39,118 nucleotides of DNA, from positions 1-39,118 of the forward strand of contig CAMQUX010000001.1 of the NCBI GenBank assembly GCA_947037905.1. The letters are read 5' to 3'. A program made the position numbers and the translations under genes. Position 1 is the first letter of the stretch, and each line of letters opens with the position of its first letter. The notes beneath the pieces were generated by a model. It worked only from the letters and a program-made list of their open reading frames with translations. It ran no database searches and was not told the origin of the DNA. Of the stretch, positions 1 through 8,068 are shown one piece after another. The stretch comes from an uncultured Desulfovibrionaceae bacterium. Lineage in GTDB: Bacteria > Desulfobacterota > Desulfovibrionia > Desulfovibrionales > Desulfovibrionaceae.

Positions 1-151
1 GTAAGCAGTTTCCAAGCCCATCACAATAATCATCACGTAAAAGGGTCGCTTTCCCCTCTACCATTGTAATAGCGCCCTCATGGCACGCACGCACGCATTT
101 CTCACAGCCAATACATTTGTCGGCATCAATTTTTATTATTGTTCTAAGCAT
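1..151 (-). CDS. 4Fe-4S ferredoxin-like protein, 5' part only
   Basis: About 50 N-terminal residues are visible; the rest lies beyond the left edge. The start MLRTIIKIDADKCIGCEKC contains the spacing CxxCxxC, followed three residues later by another Cys (VRACHEGA), the standard 4Fe-4S ligand set. A second Cys group begins near the edge (DDYCDGLGNCL), which resembles the second cluster of two-[4Fe-4S] proteins of anaerobes. The ATG is supported by an AAGGAT ribosome-binding sequence seven bases upstream. It probably transfers electrons or is a small metal-binding accessory protein; the partner is unknown because the rest is missing. It lies on the same strand as rny but behind a strong terminator, so it should have its own promoter. 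Confidence 0.8.
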   Translation of the reverse strand, partial: MLRTIIKIDADKCIGCEKCVRACHEGAITMVEGKATLLRDDYCDGLGNCL

Positions 152-462
152 TGTATATCCTTTTTATTTTAGGTGTTGGTGAAAGAAAGTTCTGCTAAAT
201 GAATATAAGAACATTATTGTAAGTATAGCATAAAATTATAAAGTACAGCGAGAGTTTATATAATTCTTAAATGAATGAAAATTATTATTATAATACAGGC
301 TAGAATAAAATGAAATTTTTAAATAGGAAGATTCTACTAAATAAAATAACAGATAATCAGCAGTAGTACTAAAGAGCTAAAATAGAAAGATGTTAAATTG
401 AAAATCTAAAATAGAAAGAAGCAGAATGAATAGATGTAAAGTTAATAAATTAAAAATCGAAG
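152..462. other. AT-rich spacer without recognised gene
   Basis: Between the ferredoxin start and the rny terminator. It is very rich in A on the plus strand and dense in stop codons in all frames. It should hold the ferredoxin promoter, but I could not pick out a convincing -35/-10 pair. Confidence 0.5.
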
Positions 463-508
463 TTATAAAAAAGAAAGAGCAGGAAAACCTACTCTTTCTT
501 TTTTATAA
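463..508 (-). terminator. Rho-independent terminator after rny
   Basis: A 17-bp arm (463-479) pairs perfectly with 492-508. Inside it a further AGG/CCT stem closes an AAAA loop. Runs of A and T on the two flanks would give a U tract in either direction. It sits 56 bp beyond the rny stop codon and should end the rny transcript before the ferredoxin gene. Confidence 0.85.
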
Positions 509-563
509 TTTATAATTCTTTATAATTTCAAATCACTTCGTTAAATAGAAAGATATTTATATG

Positions 564-2138
564 CTATTTTGCAAATTCAGTGGCTCTTTTTTCACGTAAA
601 AGAGTTACTTTTATTTGTCCAGGATAGGTTAAGTTTTCTTCTATTTGTTTTGCTATGTCTTTACAAATAACATGTGTTTGCTCATCAGAAATAAACTCAG
701 CATCAACAAGTACACGAATTTCACGTCCTGCTTGTATTGCGTATGCTTTTGTAACACCTTCAAAACTTGTTGCAATGCCTTCTAAGTTTTCAAGACGCTT
801 TACATAGTTTTCTAAAAGTTCTTTTCTTGCACCAGGTCTTGCACCAGAAAGAGAATCTGCTGCTTGCACAAGGTGTGCATAAATAGTGTCTTGTGGAACA
901 TCTTCATGGTGAGAGCCGATAGCGTTTATGATATCTTTTGTTTCACCATATTTCTTGGCAATATCTGCACCAATAAGAGCATGTGGACCTTCAACTTCAT
1001 GATCAACTGCTTTACCAATATCATGTAGTAGCCCCGCACGTTTTGCTTTTTTCTCATCAAGTCCAAGTTCTGCAGCCATAATGCCACAAAGAAATGCTAC
1101 CTCTAATGAGTGCTGTAGCACGTTTTGAGAGAAACTTGTGCGGTATTGTAATTGTCCTAAAAGTTTTGCAATTTCAGGATGTATTCCATGCACACCTACA
1201 TCAAAAGTAGCCTGTTCGCCTACTTCACGTAGTTTAATATCAAGCTCTTCTTCTACCTTATGCACAACATCTTCAATGCGTGCTGGGTGAATTCGTCCGT
1301 CATGTATAAGTCTTTCAAGTGCCTGTTTGGCAACTTCTCTTCGAAGTGGATTGTAAGCAGAAAGCACAACTGTCTCTGGTGTATCATCGATTATAAAATC
1401 AACTCCAGTAGCTGCTTCTAAAGCACGAATATTTCGTCCTTCGCGTCCAATAATGCGTCCTTTCATTTCTTCAGAAGGAAGCGCAACAGCGGTAACTGTT
1501 TGCTCACCAACAAATTCACCTGCATAACGCTGTACAGCTAAAGCTAAAATTTCTTTTGCTTTGCGTGTTGCTGTTTCTTTTGCTTCTGTTTCAATAGTAC
1601 GAATCATTTTTGCCGCTTCATGGCGAGTGCGGTTTTCAATTTCTTTAAGAATCTGGTCTTTTGCTTCTTCTTGCGTAAAACCAGAAATAGAAGCAAGTAC
1701 TGCGTCTTGTTCTTGTATTTTAACTTCTAAATCTTCTTCTAATTTTTCAACTTTCTTTTCTTGCTGAATAAGTTTCTTTTCAAACTGATTAGTTTCAGAT
1801 TCTTTTAAAGAAACTTTTTCGAGTTTTTGCTCAAGTCGTTCTTCTTTTTCTTGTAAACGTTCTTCTTGTTTTTTGAGATTATGCTCTTTTTGGCGACAAT
1901 CTTTTTCTAATTCTTTGTATTCACGGTCTTGCTGCTGTTTTAAAGCATAAAGCTCATCTTTTGCTTGAATACGACTTTCTTTTTTTATAGACTCAGCTTC
2001 TTTTCTCGATTCAGAAACTATGCGATCTGCAAGCATTTGCGCATCAGTAGCTTTTTTCTTTGCTATATATTGACTAAGAGCAATACTAACTACAGATCCG
2101 AGAATAGCTGCACCAATAGCAGTTATTAATATATACAC
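564..2138 (-). CDS. rny: Ribonuclease Y
   Basis: Membrane-anchored endoribonuclease that starts turnover of many mRNAs. The 524-residue length is normal for the family. One N-terminal membrane segment (MYILITAIGAAILGSVVSIA) is followed by a long Lys/Glu-rich coiled coil (about residues 30-150), a KH RNA-binding domain with the GRIIGREGRNIRALE motif (around residue 230), and an HD phosphohydrolase domain with HSLEVAFLCG and LLHDIGKAVDHE (residues about 340-380). The C-terminal end is the usual RNase Y tail. It lies just downstream of the 6S RNA on the same strand, an arrangement suggesting the two may share a transcript in part. No truncation or unusual residue was seen. Confidence 0.97.
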   Translation of the reverse strand: MYILITAIGAAILGSVVSIALSQYIAKKKATDAQMLADRIVSESRKEAESIKKESRIQAKDELYALKQQQDREYKELEKDCRQKEHNLKKQEERLQEKEERLEQKLEKVSLKESETNQFEKKLIQQEKKVEKLEEDLEVKIQEQDAVLASISGFTQEEAKDQILKEIENRTRHEAAKMIRTIETEAKETATRKAKEILALAVQRYAGEFVGEQTVTAVALPSEEMKGRIIGREGRNIRALEAATGVDFIIDDTPETVVLSAYNPLRREVAKQALERLIHDGRIHPARIEDVVHKVEEELDIKLREVGEQATFDVGVHGIHPEIAKLLGQLQYRTSFSQNVLQHSLEVAFLCGIMAAELGLDEKKAKRAGLLHDIGKAVDHEVEGPHALIGADIAKKYGETKDIINAIGSHHEDVPQDTIYAHLVQAADSLSGARPGARKELLENYVKRLENLEGIATSFEGVTKAYAIQAGREIRVLVDAEFISDEQTHVICKDIAKQIEENLTYPGQIKVTLLREKRATEFAK

Positions 2139-2315
2139 GATAAACTCCTTAAATGTATGAAAATGTGAAAGAATAATTAAAAAAATTACGCATTCACTTT
2201 GATTTTTATAATTAAAGATACATCAAAAATCGCATACTTAAAAGGAAAAAAAGGAAAAAAATGATTCTTTTTTGCTTGCAGAAGATTTGGGAAAGGAAAA
2301 GTAGAGGATATATAA

Positions 2316-2489
2316 ACCCAAAAAGGCGTGTCATCAGTAGCTTTGAACCTCTTTAATAGAGGTTGGACCAAAATCGTTACCCTTCAGGCTTCCTAACTAA
2401 ATTAGGCTTGCACACCAAGTAACTGGAACTCAGTCCTGTTCGAATATATTGGCTCAATAGCTGTGTTTGACAATCACAACCTTTCCAGG
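2316..2489 (-). ncRNA. ssrS: 6S RNA
   Basis: On the minus strand this stretch shows the conserved pieces of 6S RNA: TTGAGCCAATATATTCG, GGTGTGCAAGCC, AGGAAGCCTGAA, a small hairpin (ACCTCTATTAAAGAGGT) and a 3' GATGACACGCCTTTTT. The two ends pair (AAAGG-TTGTG near 2485 with CACGCCTTT near 2320, one base bulged), closing a long rod with an open central bubble, as expected for the RNA that mimics an open promoter and binds sigma-70 RNA polymerase. Length is about 175 nt, usual for 6S. It lies between the ZapB-like gene and rny on the same strand. The ends are estimated from pairing, within about 10 nt. A 61-codon open frame across it is not a gene. Confidence 0.88.
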
Positions 2490-2531
2490 AAAATAAATTG
2501 AATAAACTTTATTTAAATATATAAATATGAT

Positions 2532-2702
2532 TTATTTTTCTTGTACTTTTTCTAATAAAGATTCAAGCCGTAAGTCCTTGTTTTTTTGAACAAGCTCAAG
2601 GTCGTGAATTTCTGCTTTTAGCAAGGAATTTTCTTTTTCTAATTCTTTCACTTGGAGGAATAATTCTTCCAATTTTAATTCAAGTTGCATTATTGCATCC
2701 AT
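2532..2702 (-). CDS. ZapB-like small coiled-coil protein
   Basis: A 56-residue acidic/Leu-rich protein beginning MDAIMQLELKLEELFLQV and ending LESLLEKVQEK. Leu or Ile recurs with heptad spacing over nearly its whole length, so it should be one continuous coiled coil. Size, composition and the start (LELKLEELFLQVKELEKEN) resemble ZapB/YiiU-type cell-division proteins, which bundle and help place the FtsZ ring through ZapA. No ZapA gene lies beside it. The gene is 56 bp downstream of glmU on the same strand with no terminator between, so they are probably cotranscribed. An alternative start at the second Met (codon 5) is possible. The ZapB label rests on fold-type resemblance only. Confidence 0.7.
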   Translation of the reverse strand: MDAIMQLELKLEELFLQVKELEKENSLLKAEIHDLELVQKNKDLRLESLLEKVQEK

Positions 2703-2758
2703 ATTTTTAAACTACTCTTATTTTTGTAAAAAGTCAACGGCTGCTTTCTGTTTACGAG

Positions 2759-4135
2759 TTACTTTCTAGGGATATTTTTTTGCTCTGCACGAGTGATAGC
2801 AAGGTGATTGTCTGGCACATCATTTGTAATGACAGAACCAGCTCCGATGCGGGTATTTTCGCCAATAATAACTGGCGCTACAAGAGATGAGTTACTACCG
2901 ATGAAAGCGCCTTTTTTTATAACTGTTTTGCTTTTATTATTTCCATCGTAATTACACGTTATGGTTCCTGCGCCAATATTGACATCTGTTTCTAAAGTTG
3001 AATCGCCAATATAGCTGAAATGATTCACTTTTGACCCTTTACCGATGTTTGATTTTTTTATTTCTACAAAATTTCCTATTTTCGCATCTTCTGCTAAAAT
3101 GCTCTCAGGGCGAAGACGTGCATATGGTCCTACTGAACAGTTATTCTCTAGTTTTGCATCATGCAAATGGCTAAAAGAATCTATGGTACAGTTTTTTTCT
3201 ATTATACAATTTTCTATGTGACAATGCGATGATATAGTACAAGCTGATGATATTTGTGTGTTTCCATATATTTCGCAAGGACCAAAAATATGCACACCTG
3301 CTGCAATTTGCACATGGGGCGCTATGCGCACTTGCTCTTTTTGGTGAATGAAAACATTATTAGCTAGATGTTTTTCTATAATCTCTTTTTGTAAAATTTC
3401 CTCTGCAAATATAAGCTCTTTAGGAGAATTAATGCCAAGTAGTGCTGCACTTTCTTCACAAACAATACCATCTACTTGCATATTTTTTTGGGCAGCATGC
3501 CCAATGAGGTCGGTGATATAATATTCGCCGTTTTTATTTTTATTTTCTAACTGAAAGAGAATATCCTCAAGACATGCCGTTTTTAATAAGTAAATTCCTG
3601 CATTTATCTCACCACTTGGTTTTTGGTATATATTTTCATCATAGTCTTTTGCTTCGATAATTGCCTGTAGTTTATTATTTTTTCGCACAACTCGTCCAAA
3701 TGCTGCTACATCTTTTAGAACAGTTGTGATGAAAGTGATATCTAATTGCGGAAGTTTTTTAAAGGATTCTTCCATGAAAAATTCGAGAATATCTTGCGTA
3801 ATAAGTGGCGTATCTCCGTTTATTACAAGACAATATTTTGCTTTGCTCCCACGTATTTTATCCCAAGAACACTGCAGAGCATGCCCTGTTCCTAATTGTT
3901 CGTTTTGTAAAATAAAATTTTCTGCTGTTTTGTGGGAGAATTTTTTTTCTATATCTTCTGCCTTATGCCCTATTACAGTAAATATATTTTCCTCTGGCAA
4001 AAAATGAAGCGCAGAGTAGATATAATCGAGCATAGGGGTGGCTAATAGCTCTTGTAGCACTTTTGGTTTTTCAGAGTGCATACGTGTGCCTTTTCCAGCG
4101 GCTAAAATAAGAACGCAAACATCAGCATAATTCAT
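2759..4135 (-). CDS. glmU: Bifunctional UDP-GlcNAc pyrophosphorylase / GlcN-1-P acetyltransferase
   Basis: Makes UDP-N-acetylglucosamine, the precursor of peptidoglycan and lipopolysaccharide, in the cytoplasm. The 458-residue length is normal. The N-terminal uridylyltransferase domain shows LILAAGKGTRMHSEKPKVL, the NGDTPLI metal-binding motif and GTGHAL. The C-terminal half is a left-handed beta helix of hexapeptide repeats (IAPHVQIAAGVHIFGPC onward) containing the acetyltransferase elements YARLRP, NFVEIKKS, KVNHFSYIGD and AGTITCNYDG. It reads toward the ZapB-like gene. Divergent from gpsA across a 677-bp spacer. Confidence 0.97.
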   Translation of the reverse strand: MNYADVCVLILAAGKGTRMHSEKPKVLQELLATPMLDYIYSALHFLPEENIFTVIGHKAEDIEKKFSHKTAENFILQNEQLGTGHALQCSWDKIRGSKAKYCLVINGDTPLITQDILEFFMEESFKKLPQLDITFITTVLKDVAAFGRVVRKNNKLQAIIEAKDYDENIYQKPSGEINAGIYLLKTACLEDILFQLENKNKNGEYYITDLIGHAAQKNMQVDGIVCEESAALLGINSPKELIFAEEILQKEIIEKHLANNVFIHQKEQVRIAPHVQIAAGVHIFGPCEIYGNTQISSACTISSHCHIENCIIEKNCTIDSFSHLHDAKLENNCSVGPYARLRPESILAEDAKIGNFVEIKKSNIGKGSKVNHFSYIGDSTLETDVNIGAGTITCNYDGNNKSKTVIKKGAFIGSNSSLVAPVIIGENTRIGAGSVITNDVPDNHLAITRAEQKNIPRK

Positions 4136-4812
4136 GTGTTTTCCTTTTACTTATATGACAGTAGCCTCTATATCATAAAAAAGAGTTTGATATAGTAAGT
4201 ATAGAAGCGAGTTTCTTGTATGCTACAAGTGAATTTGTATTATCTTCTTAAAACAAGATTTTTCCGTTTGTAGATAATTTTTTATCTTTGCTATTCTTTA
4301 TAAGTATTTTTACGGTTTTTAATTCTTCAACAAAGATATTTAAACAAAGACATTTTAACAAAAGTTATTAAAAAAAAACTTTAAAAAAATTCCTTAATAA
4401 AGATACAATAATATAAAGGGAATTCTAAAAAAATGCAATTAACAAAAATAATGGGAATATTTTATATGATTTCTGCTGTTAGTTCTATGTAGTAAGTATT
4501 GTGAATAATTGTCATTTTTAAATAATCAGTAAGTATTATAGCTTTTTAAAATTAGTTAATTAGGAATAAAAAATTGCTTCTTTTTCTTGCTCTATGCAAA
4601 GTATTTTTTTTTTGCTATTCTCTTTATACGCATTTAAGTTTTTTTATATCATTAACCAAAACTTTTAATTCATTTACTGAACTTTTTTATAAAGTATAAA
4701 AAATATAACCTGCACGAATTTTTTTGTGCATTTAGATGTATAATAGTTTTAATAATAGCAGCTTAAGCTTATAAATAATAAGCTCGTGTAAAATAATTTG
4801 ATGGAAGGTTTT
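4136..4812. other. Long AT-rich divergent spacer between glmU and gpsA
   Basis: No gene seen. An approximate direct repeat (TTTGCTATTCTTTATAAG near 4290; TTTGCTATTCTCTTTATAC near 4611) occurs twice. It must hold the promoters of both divergent genes. Homopolymer T and A runs are common. Confidence 0.5.
4739..4744 (+). promoter_or_regulatory. Candidate -10 box for gpsA
   Basis: A perfect TATAAT preceded directly by TG lies 69 bp before the gpsA start. The -35 region 17 bp upstream is only T-rich and does not match well, so this is a tentative call. Confidence 0.35.
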
Positions 4813-5805
4813 ATGAAAATACTTATTTTAGGAACTGGTGCTTTTGGAACAGCTTTAGGCTCAAGTTTTGCCTCTAAAGGCTTAAATGTTCTTTTGCTCG
4901 GAAGAAAAAAAGAATTAACAGAAGAAATAAATACGCAACATCGTAATTCTAAATATCTCCCAAATGTTTCACTTTCTGCGAAGCTACAAGCAACAACAGA
5001 TATAGCAGAAGCATTTAAAGGGCGAAAAATAATCATCTCCGCACTTCCCTCACAAAAAACACGTGAAACTCTTGAAAAATATAAGCAGTATCTCGAGCCA
5101 AATAGTTATATTGTTTGTGTCAGCAAGGGAATAGAGCAAGAAAGCTTATACTTTATGTCGCAAGTTTTTGAGGAAGTATTAAAAGATATTCCCTTTAAAT
5201 ATGCGATTCTTTCAGGTCCAAGTTTTGCTGCAGAGCTTGCAAAAGAGCTTCCAACCTATGTAGTACTTGCTTCAAAAGAAGAAGAAACAGCATGTTTTTT
5301 ACAAGAAATACTCAACACGCCTTCTTTAAGAGTATACACAAGCACCGATGTATTAGGCGTTGAACTTGGCGGGGCAGGTAAAAATGTTATAGCACTTGTT
5401 GCAGGTTGTAGCGAAGGCTTATCTTACGGATTAAATACGCAGGCTGCAATTATCACACGTGGTCTTGCAGAGCTTGCAAGAATGGGCAAATGCCTGAACG
5501 CAAAACAGGAAACTTTTGCGGGCTTATCTGGTTTAGGAGATTTATCACTAACCTGCACAGGCAATCTATCAAGAAACCGCAGTGTAGGCATTCGCTTAGG
5601 ACAAGGCGAAACTTTAGAGCAAATAATGCAATCGACCCACTCAGTAGCGGAGGGCGTGCATACCTGTTTATCGTTATATCATTTGAGCCTGAAATATGAG
5701 GTGGAACTCCCAATGACACGAGAGCTGTACAAGGTTCTTTATGAAAAACAAGAACTTGCTTTAGGACTGCAAAATTTATGGCAGAGAAAACTCCGTCCAG
5801 AATAA
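4813..5805 (+). CDS. gpsA: NAD(P)-dependent glycerol-3-phosphate dehydrogenase
   Basis: Reduces dihydroxyacetone phosphate to sn-glycerol 3-phosphate for phospholipid synthesis. The start MKILILGTGAFGTALG is the Rossmann nucleotide-binding loop. Further marks are LSGPSFAAEL, the catalytic Lys segment ELGGAGKNVIALVAG, NTQAAIITRGLAE and GLSGLGDLSLTC. At 330 residues it matches the family. I chose the ATG at 4813 because GGAAGG lies just before it and it starts directly with the Rossmann strand; an in-frame TTG-ATG at 4798-4803 would add five residues. The repeat array begins 20 bp after its stop. Confidence 0.96.
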   Translation: MKILILGTGAFGTALGSSFASKGLNVLLLGRKKELTEEINTQHRNSKYLPNVSLSAKLQATTDIAEAFKGRKIIISALPSQKTRETLEKYKQYLEPNSYIVCVSKGIEQESLYFMSQVFEEVLKDIPFKYAILSGPSFAAELAKELPTYVVLASKEEETACFLQEILNTPSLRVYTSTDVLGVELGGAGKNVIALVAGCSEGLSYGLNTQAAIITRGLAELARMGKCLNAKQETFAGLSGLGDLSLTCTGNLSRNRSVGIRLGQGETLEQIMQSTHSVAEGVHTCLSLYHLSLKYEVELPMTRELYKVLYEKQELALGLQNLWQRKLRPE

Positions 5806-5824
5806 GGTGTGTTAGCTCGCTTGT

Positions 5825-5947
5825 ATGAGTATAAAATCTCACTCGCAAAAAAAAAATCTTACTGGTGAAAATCTAGCTAACGAAAATCTCACTCGCAAAA
5901 AAATCGCTGGCGAAAAGCTAGCTAGCGAAAATCTAGCTAGCTTATAA
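5825..5947 (+). CDS. Possible 40-residue repeat peptide (15-bp tandem repeat in frame)
   Basis: An ATG frame of 40 codons made largely of five-residue units: NLTGE, NLANE, NLTRK, KIAGE, KLASE, NLASL. The DNA unit is 15 bp with consensus GAAAATCTAGCTAGC, repeated about five times from 5867 to 5941. The spacing of Leu/Ile every five residues recalls pentapeptide-repeat proteins, although the position two before Leu is usually E rather than A. There is no good ribosome-binding sequence, and a run of ten A lies in the 5' part, which could slip. It may be a real small gene, a decayed one, or noncoding repeat DNA that happens to be open. I cannot tell which; treat the coding call as weak. Confidence 0.3.
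   Translation: MSIKSHSQKKNLTGENLANENLTRKKIAGEKLASENLASL
5867..5941 (+). repeat. Tandem 15-bp repeat array
   Basis: Five consecutive 15-bp units, two of them nearly identical to GAAAATCTAGCTAGC, the others differing at two to six positions. Looser copies (ACTCACTCATAAAAAATCTCG) follow to about 5970. The array lies in the 333-bp spacer (5806-6138) between gpsA and icd; the rest of that spacer is A-rich with no other feature seen. Confidence 0.8.
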
Positions 5948-6138
5948 AAACTCACTCATAAAAAATCTCGTATATAAAAAATGGGACGAGTTAAAAAGTA
6001 GATTGAGAAGTATCGGGTAATATTTAAAAAAAATGAGACTTACGAGCAATCATACAATATTCAAAAAACTAGCAGATAAAAACAATAAATAAAAATATAA
6101 CTATAAAAAATTAAAACTGAAAAGATTAATGAGGGCAT

Positions 6139-7293
6139 ATGAAAGAGCAAACAGTATACTTTATTGAAGGTGATGGAATAGGGCAAGAAGTAAGCACAGC
6201 TGCACGTATAGTATTAGATAGTGCAGTGGAAAAAGCTTATAAAGGCAGCAAAAAACTTATTTGGAAAGAACTTTTAGCGGGCGAGAAAGCGTTAAAAGAA
6301 AAGGGAACGCATCTTCCAGAAGAAACACTCGCAGCCTTAGCGGGCGCAGAAGTTGCGCTAAAAGGACCACTAACAACACCAGTAGGAACAGGTATTCGCA
6401 GCCTAAACGTAACTTTACGCCAAGCTTTTGATTTATATGCCTGTATTCGCCCAATTAGATATTATGAAGGCGTAGCTTCACCAGTAAAAGCGCCAGAAAA
6501 AATAAACATGGTTATTTTTCGTGAGAATGTAGAAGATGTTTATATGGGTATAGAATGGGCGTCTTGCACACCTGAGGCGAAAAAACTCATAACTTTTATA
6601 AAAGAAGAGCTAGGCAAAGAAATTTCAATGGAAGCAGCCATTGGTTTAAAGCCAATGACTCCAAAGGGAAGCACTCGTTTAATAAAAAGTGCAATAGAAT
6701 ATGCGCTAAGAGAAAATCGCCGAAGCGTAACCCTTGTGCATAAGGGAAATATCATGAAATGCACAGAGGGTGCGTTTCGTAATTTAGGTTATGAGCTTGC
6801 AGAAAAAAGTTACGCAAGCGAGATTATGACAGAAAAAGAAGCACAAAGTGGAATGAGTAAAAAACTCCTTTTAAATGATAGAATAGCAGATGCTATGTTT
6901 CAAGAGGCGCTTATTTATCCTGAAAAATACGATGTGCTTGCAACAAGTAATTTAAACGGCGATTATTTATCAGACGCACTAGCTGCACAAGTTGGCGGGC
7001 TAGGACTTGCTCCTGGTGTGAATATGGGCGAAAAACTAGCAATATTTGAGGCAACTCATGGAACTGCTCCGAATATGGTAGGAAAAGATATGGCAAATCC
7101 GTGTAGTATTATATTATCGGGCGCGATGCTTTTAAAACATGTAGATATGCCAGATGCTGGCGAGTTGATAGAAAAAGCAGTGGAGCAAGCCATCACAAAT
7201 AAAACAGTAACGCACGATTTAGCAAGTCAAATGAAAGATGCTAAAAGTCTTTCTTGTTCAGATTTCACAAAAGTTCTGCAGGATTTATTATAA
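6139..7293 (+). CDS. icd: Isocitrate dehydrogenase (probably NAD-preferring)
   Basis: Oxidative decarboxylation of isocitrate to 2-oxoglutarate, supplying the carbon skeleton for glutamate and glutamine. The 384-residue protein has the isocitrate-binding segment SLNVTLRQAFDLYACIRPIR, FRENVEDVYMGIEW, the catalytic Lys in VHKGNIMK and the metal/cofactor region around HGTAPNMVGKDMANP. The residues that fix NADP in the E. coli enzyme (K344, Y345, V351, Y391, R395) align here with N312, M313, A319, H359 and S363, which points to NAD. The isopropylmalate branch is excluded by the SLNVxLRQ motif. GAGGG lies before the ATG. A distinct transcription unit from gpsA is likely. Confidence 0.93.
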   Translation: MKEQTVYFIEGDGIGQEVSTAARIVLDSAVEKAYKGSKKLIWKELLAGEKALKEKGTHLPEETLAALAGAEVALKGPLTTPVGTGIRSLNVTLRQAFDLYACIRPIRYYEGVASPVKAPEKINMVIFRENVEDVYMGIEWASCTPEAKKLITFIKEELGKEISMEAAIGLKPMTPKGSTRLIKSAIEYALRENRRSVTLVHKGNIMKCTEGAFRNLGYELAEKSYASEIMTEKEAQSGMSKKLLLNDRIADAMFQEALIYPEKYDVLATSNLNGDYLSDALAAQVGGLGLAPGVNMGEKLAIFEATHGTAPNMVGKDMANPCSIILSGAMLLKHVDMPDAGELIEKAVEQAITNKTVTHDLASQMKDAKSLSCSDFTKVLQDLL

Positions 7294-7455
7294 TTTAAGA
7301 ATAACTAAAATAGTTCTTTATTTTCATTTGCAAAAAAACTTTTCAAAAAGAGCATCTTCATGTTTTTCTTTAAGAAAGTGAGATTAGTGCTAGACAAAAG
7401 CTAATAAAAATGTCAAAAGAATTCGTTGTAATGATAAAAAATGTTGGAGGAAACC

Positions 7456-7566
7456 ATGTCTCGTCATAAAAAAATCGAAAGAAAAAAAGAACTTGATCGT
7501 AAACGCAAACGCCGTTTAGAAGTATTAAAAGCACGTAAACGTGAAGCTATAGCAGCAAAAAAATAG
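7456..7566 (+). CDS. Small highly basic protein, 36 residues
   Basis: Starts MSRHKKIERKKELDRKRKR and ends REAIAAKK; about half of the residues are Lys or Arg. A strong GGAGG lies five bases before the ATG, and the frame ends 19 bp before the fmdB-type gene, so the two look cotranscribed. Composition suggests a helical RNA- or ribosome-binding peptide. I do not recognise a named family, and the function is not known from this sequence. Confidence 0.75.
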   Translation: MSRHKKIERKKELDRKRKRRLEVLKARKREAIAAKK

Positions 7567-7585
7567 TATTTCTATAGAGGTTATT

Positions 7586-7963
7586 ATGCCAATTTACGAG
7601 TATGCATGTTCTGCTTGTAAAACTGTTTTCGAAGAATGGCAAAGCTCCTTTCAAGAACAAGAACAAAAGTGTCCACAATGTGGGCTGCTTTGCAAGCGGT
7701 TAATCTCTCAATCGGCTTTTCACCTAAAAGGTAGCGGCTGGTATGTGACAGATTATGCTAATTCGGGAGCAAAAGAAAATCCAAGTGTGGCAGCTGTGCA
7801 GGGCGAAACAAGCAGCTCAAGCGGCGAAGCTTCAGCTGTGCAAAGCGGTGCAGGCAGTTTAAGCGCAGACGCTTCAGCTGTGCAAAGCGGCGCAGGCCGT
7901 TCAAGTGCAGACGCTTCACCTAAAACAGATGTTGTAAGTGCTGAAAATGTATCTAAAAAGTAG
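7586..7963 (+). CDS. FmdB-type zinc-ribbon protein with repetitive tail
   Basis: The first about 55 residues are the FmdB/CxxC_CxxC_SSSS putative regulatory zinc ribbon: MPIYEYACSACKTVFEEWQ, then CPQCGLLCKRLIS and FHLKGSGWYVTDYA. Two CxxC pairs should bind one zinc. The family is widespread but its role is poorly defined. The last 60 residues are low complexity (Ser/Ala/Gly) and built from a 14-residue repeat, ADASAVQSGAGSLS, coded by a 42-bp direct repeat starting at about 7829, 7871 and 7913. That tail is richer in G+C than the surroundings. AGAGG precedes the ATG. Confidence 0.9.
   Translation: MPIYEYACSACKTVFEEWQSSFQEQEQKCPQCGLLCKRLISQSAFHLKGSGWYVTDYANSGAKENPSVAAVQGETSSSSGEASAVQSGAGSLSADASAVQSGAGRSSADASPKTDVVSAENVSKK
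7829..7918 (+). repeat. 42-bp direct repeat in the fmdB-type tail
   Basis: The string GCTTCAGCTGTGCAAAGCGG occurs at 7829 and 7871, exactly 42 bp apart, and a third partial copy (GCTTCA) begins at 7913. Each full unit codes for 14 residues, so copy number can change without a frameshift. Confidence 0.85.
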
Positions 7964-7966
7964 ATA

Positions 7967-8016
7967 ACACTCTCACAGATTAGCTTTATTTAAGTATTCT
8001 GTTTAAAGGAGAGTGT
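7967..8016 (+). promoter_or_regulatory. Hairpin over the ribosome-binding region of a leader peptide
   Basis: ACACTCTC (7967-7974) pairs perfectly with GAGAGTGT (8009-8016), and inside it ACAGA (7975-7979) pairs with TCTGT (7998-8002). The lower stem contains part of the AAAGGAG ribosome-binding sequence and reaches the base before the ATG at 8017. No T run follows, so it is not an ordinary terminator. Confidence 0.5.
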
Positions 8017-8052
8017 ATGAAATGGTTACTTGCTACTTTTAGTTTAAAGTAA
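8017..8052 (+). CDS. Possible 11-residue leader peptide upstream of purB
   Basis: ATG frame reading MKWLLATFSLK, with a strong AAAGGAG five bases before the ATG and a terminator starting 16 bp after its stop. This order (hairpin, leader peptide, terminator, gene) is that of an attenuation leader. The peptide has no run of one amino acid that would show what is sensed. It might instead be a chance frame. Confidence 0.4.
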   Translation: MKWLLATFSLK

Positions 8053-8068
8053 ATATTTAGGCGATAGT

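Noticed and set aside
2186..2371. Open frame of 61 codons on the minus strand
   Set aside because: It lies across the 3' half of the 6S RNA, which explains the sequence fully, and has no protein features.
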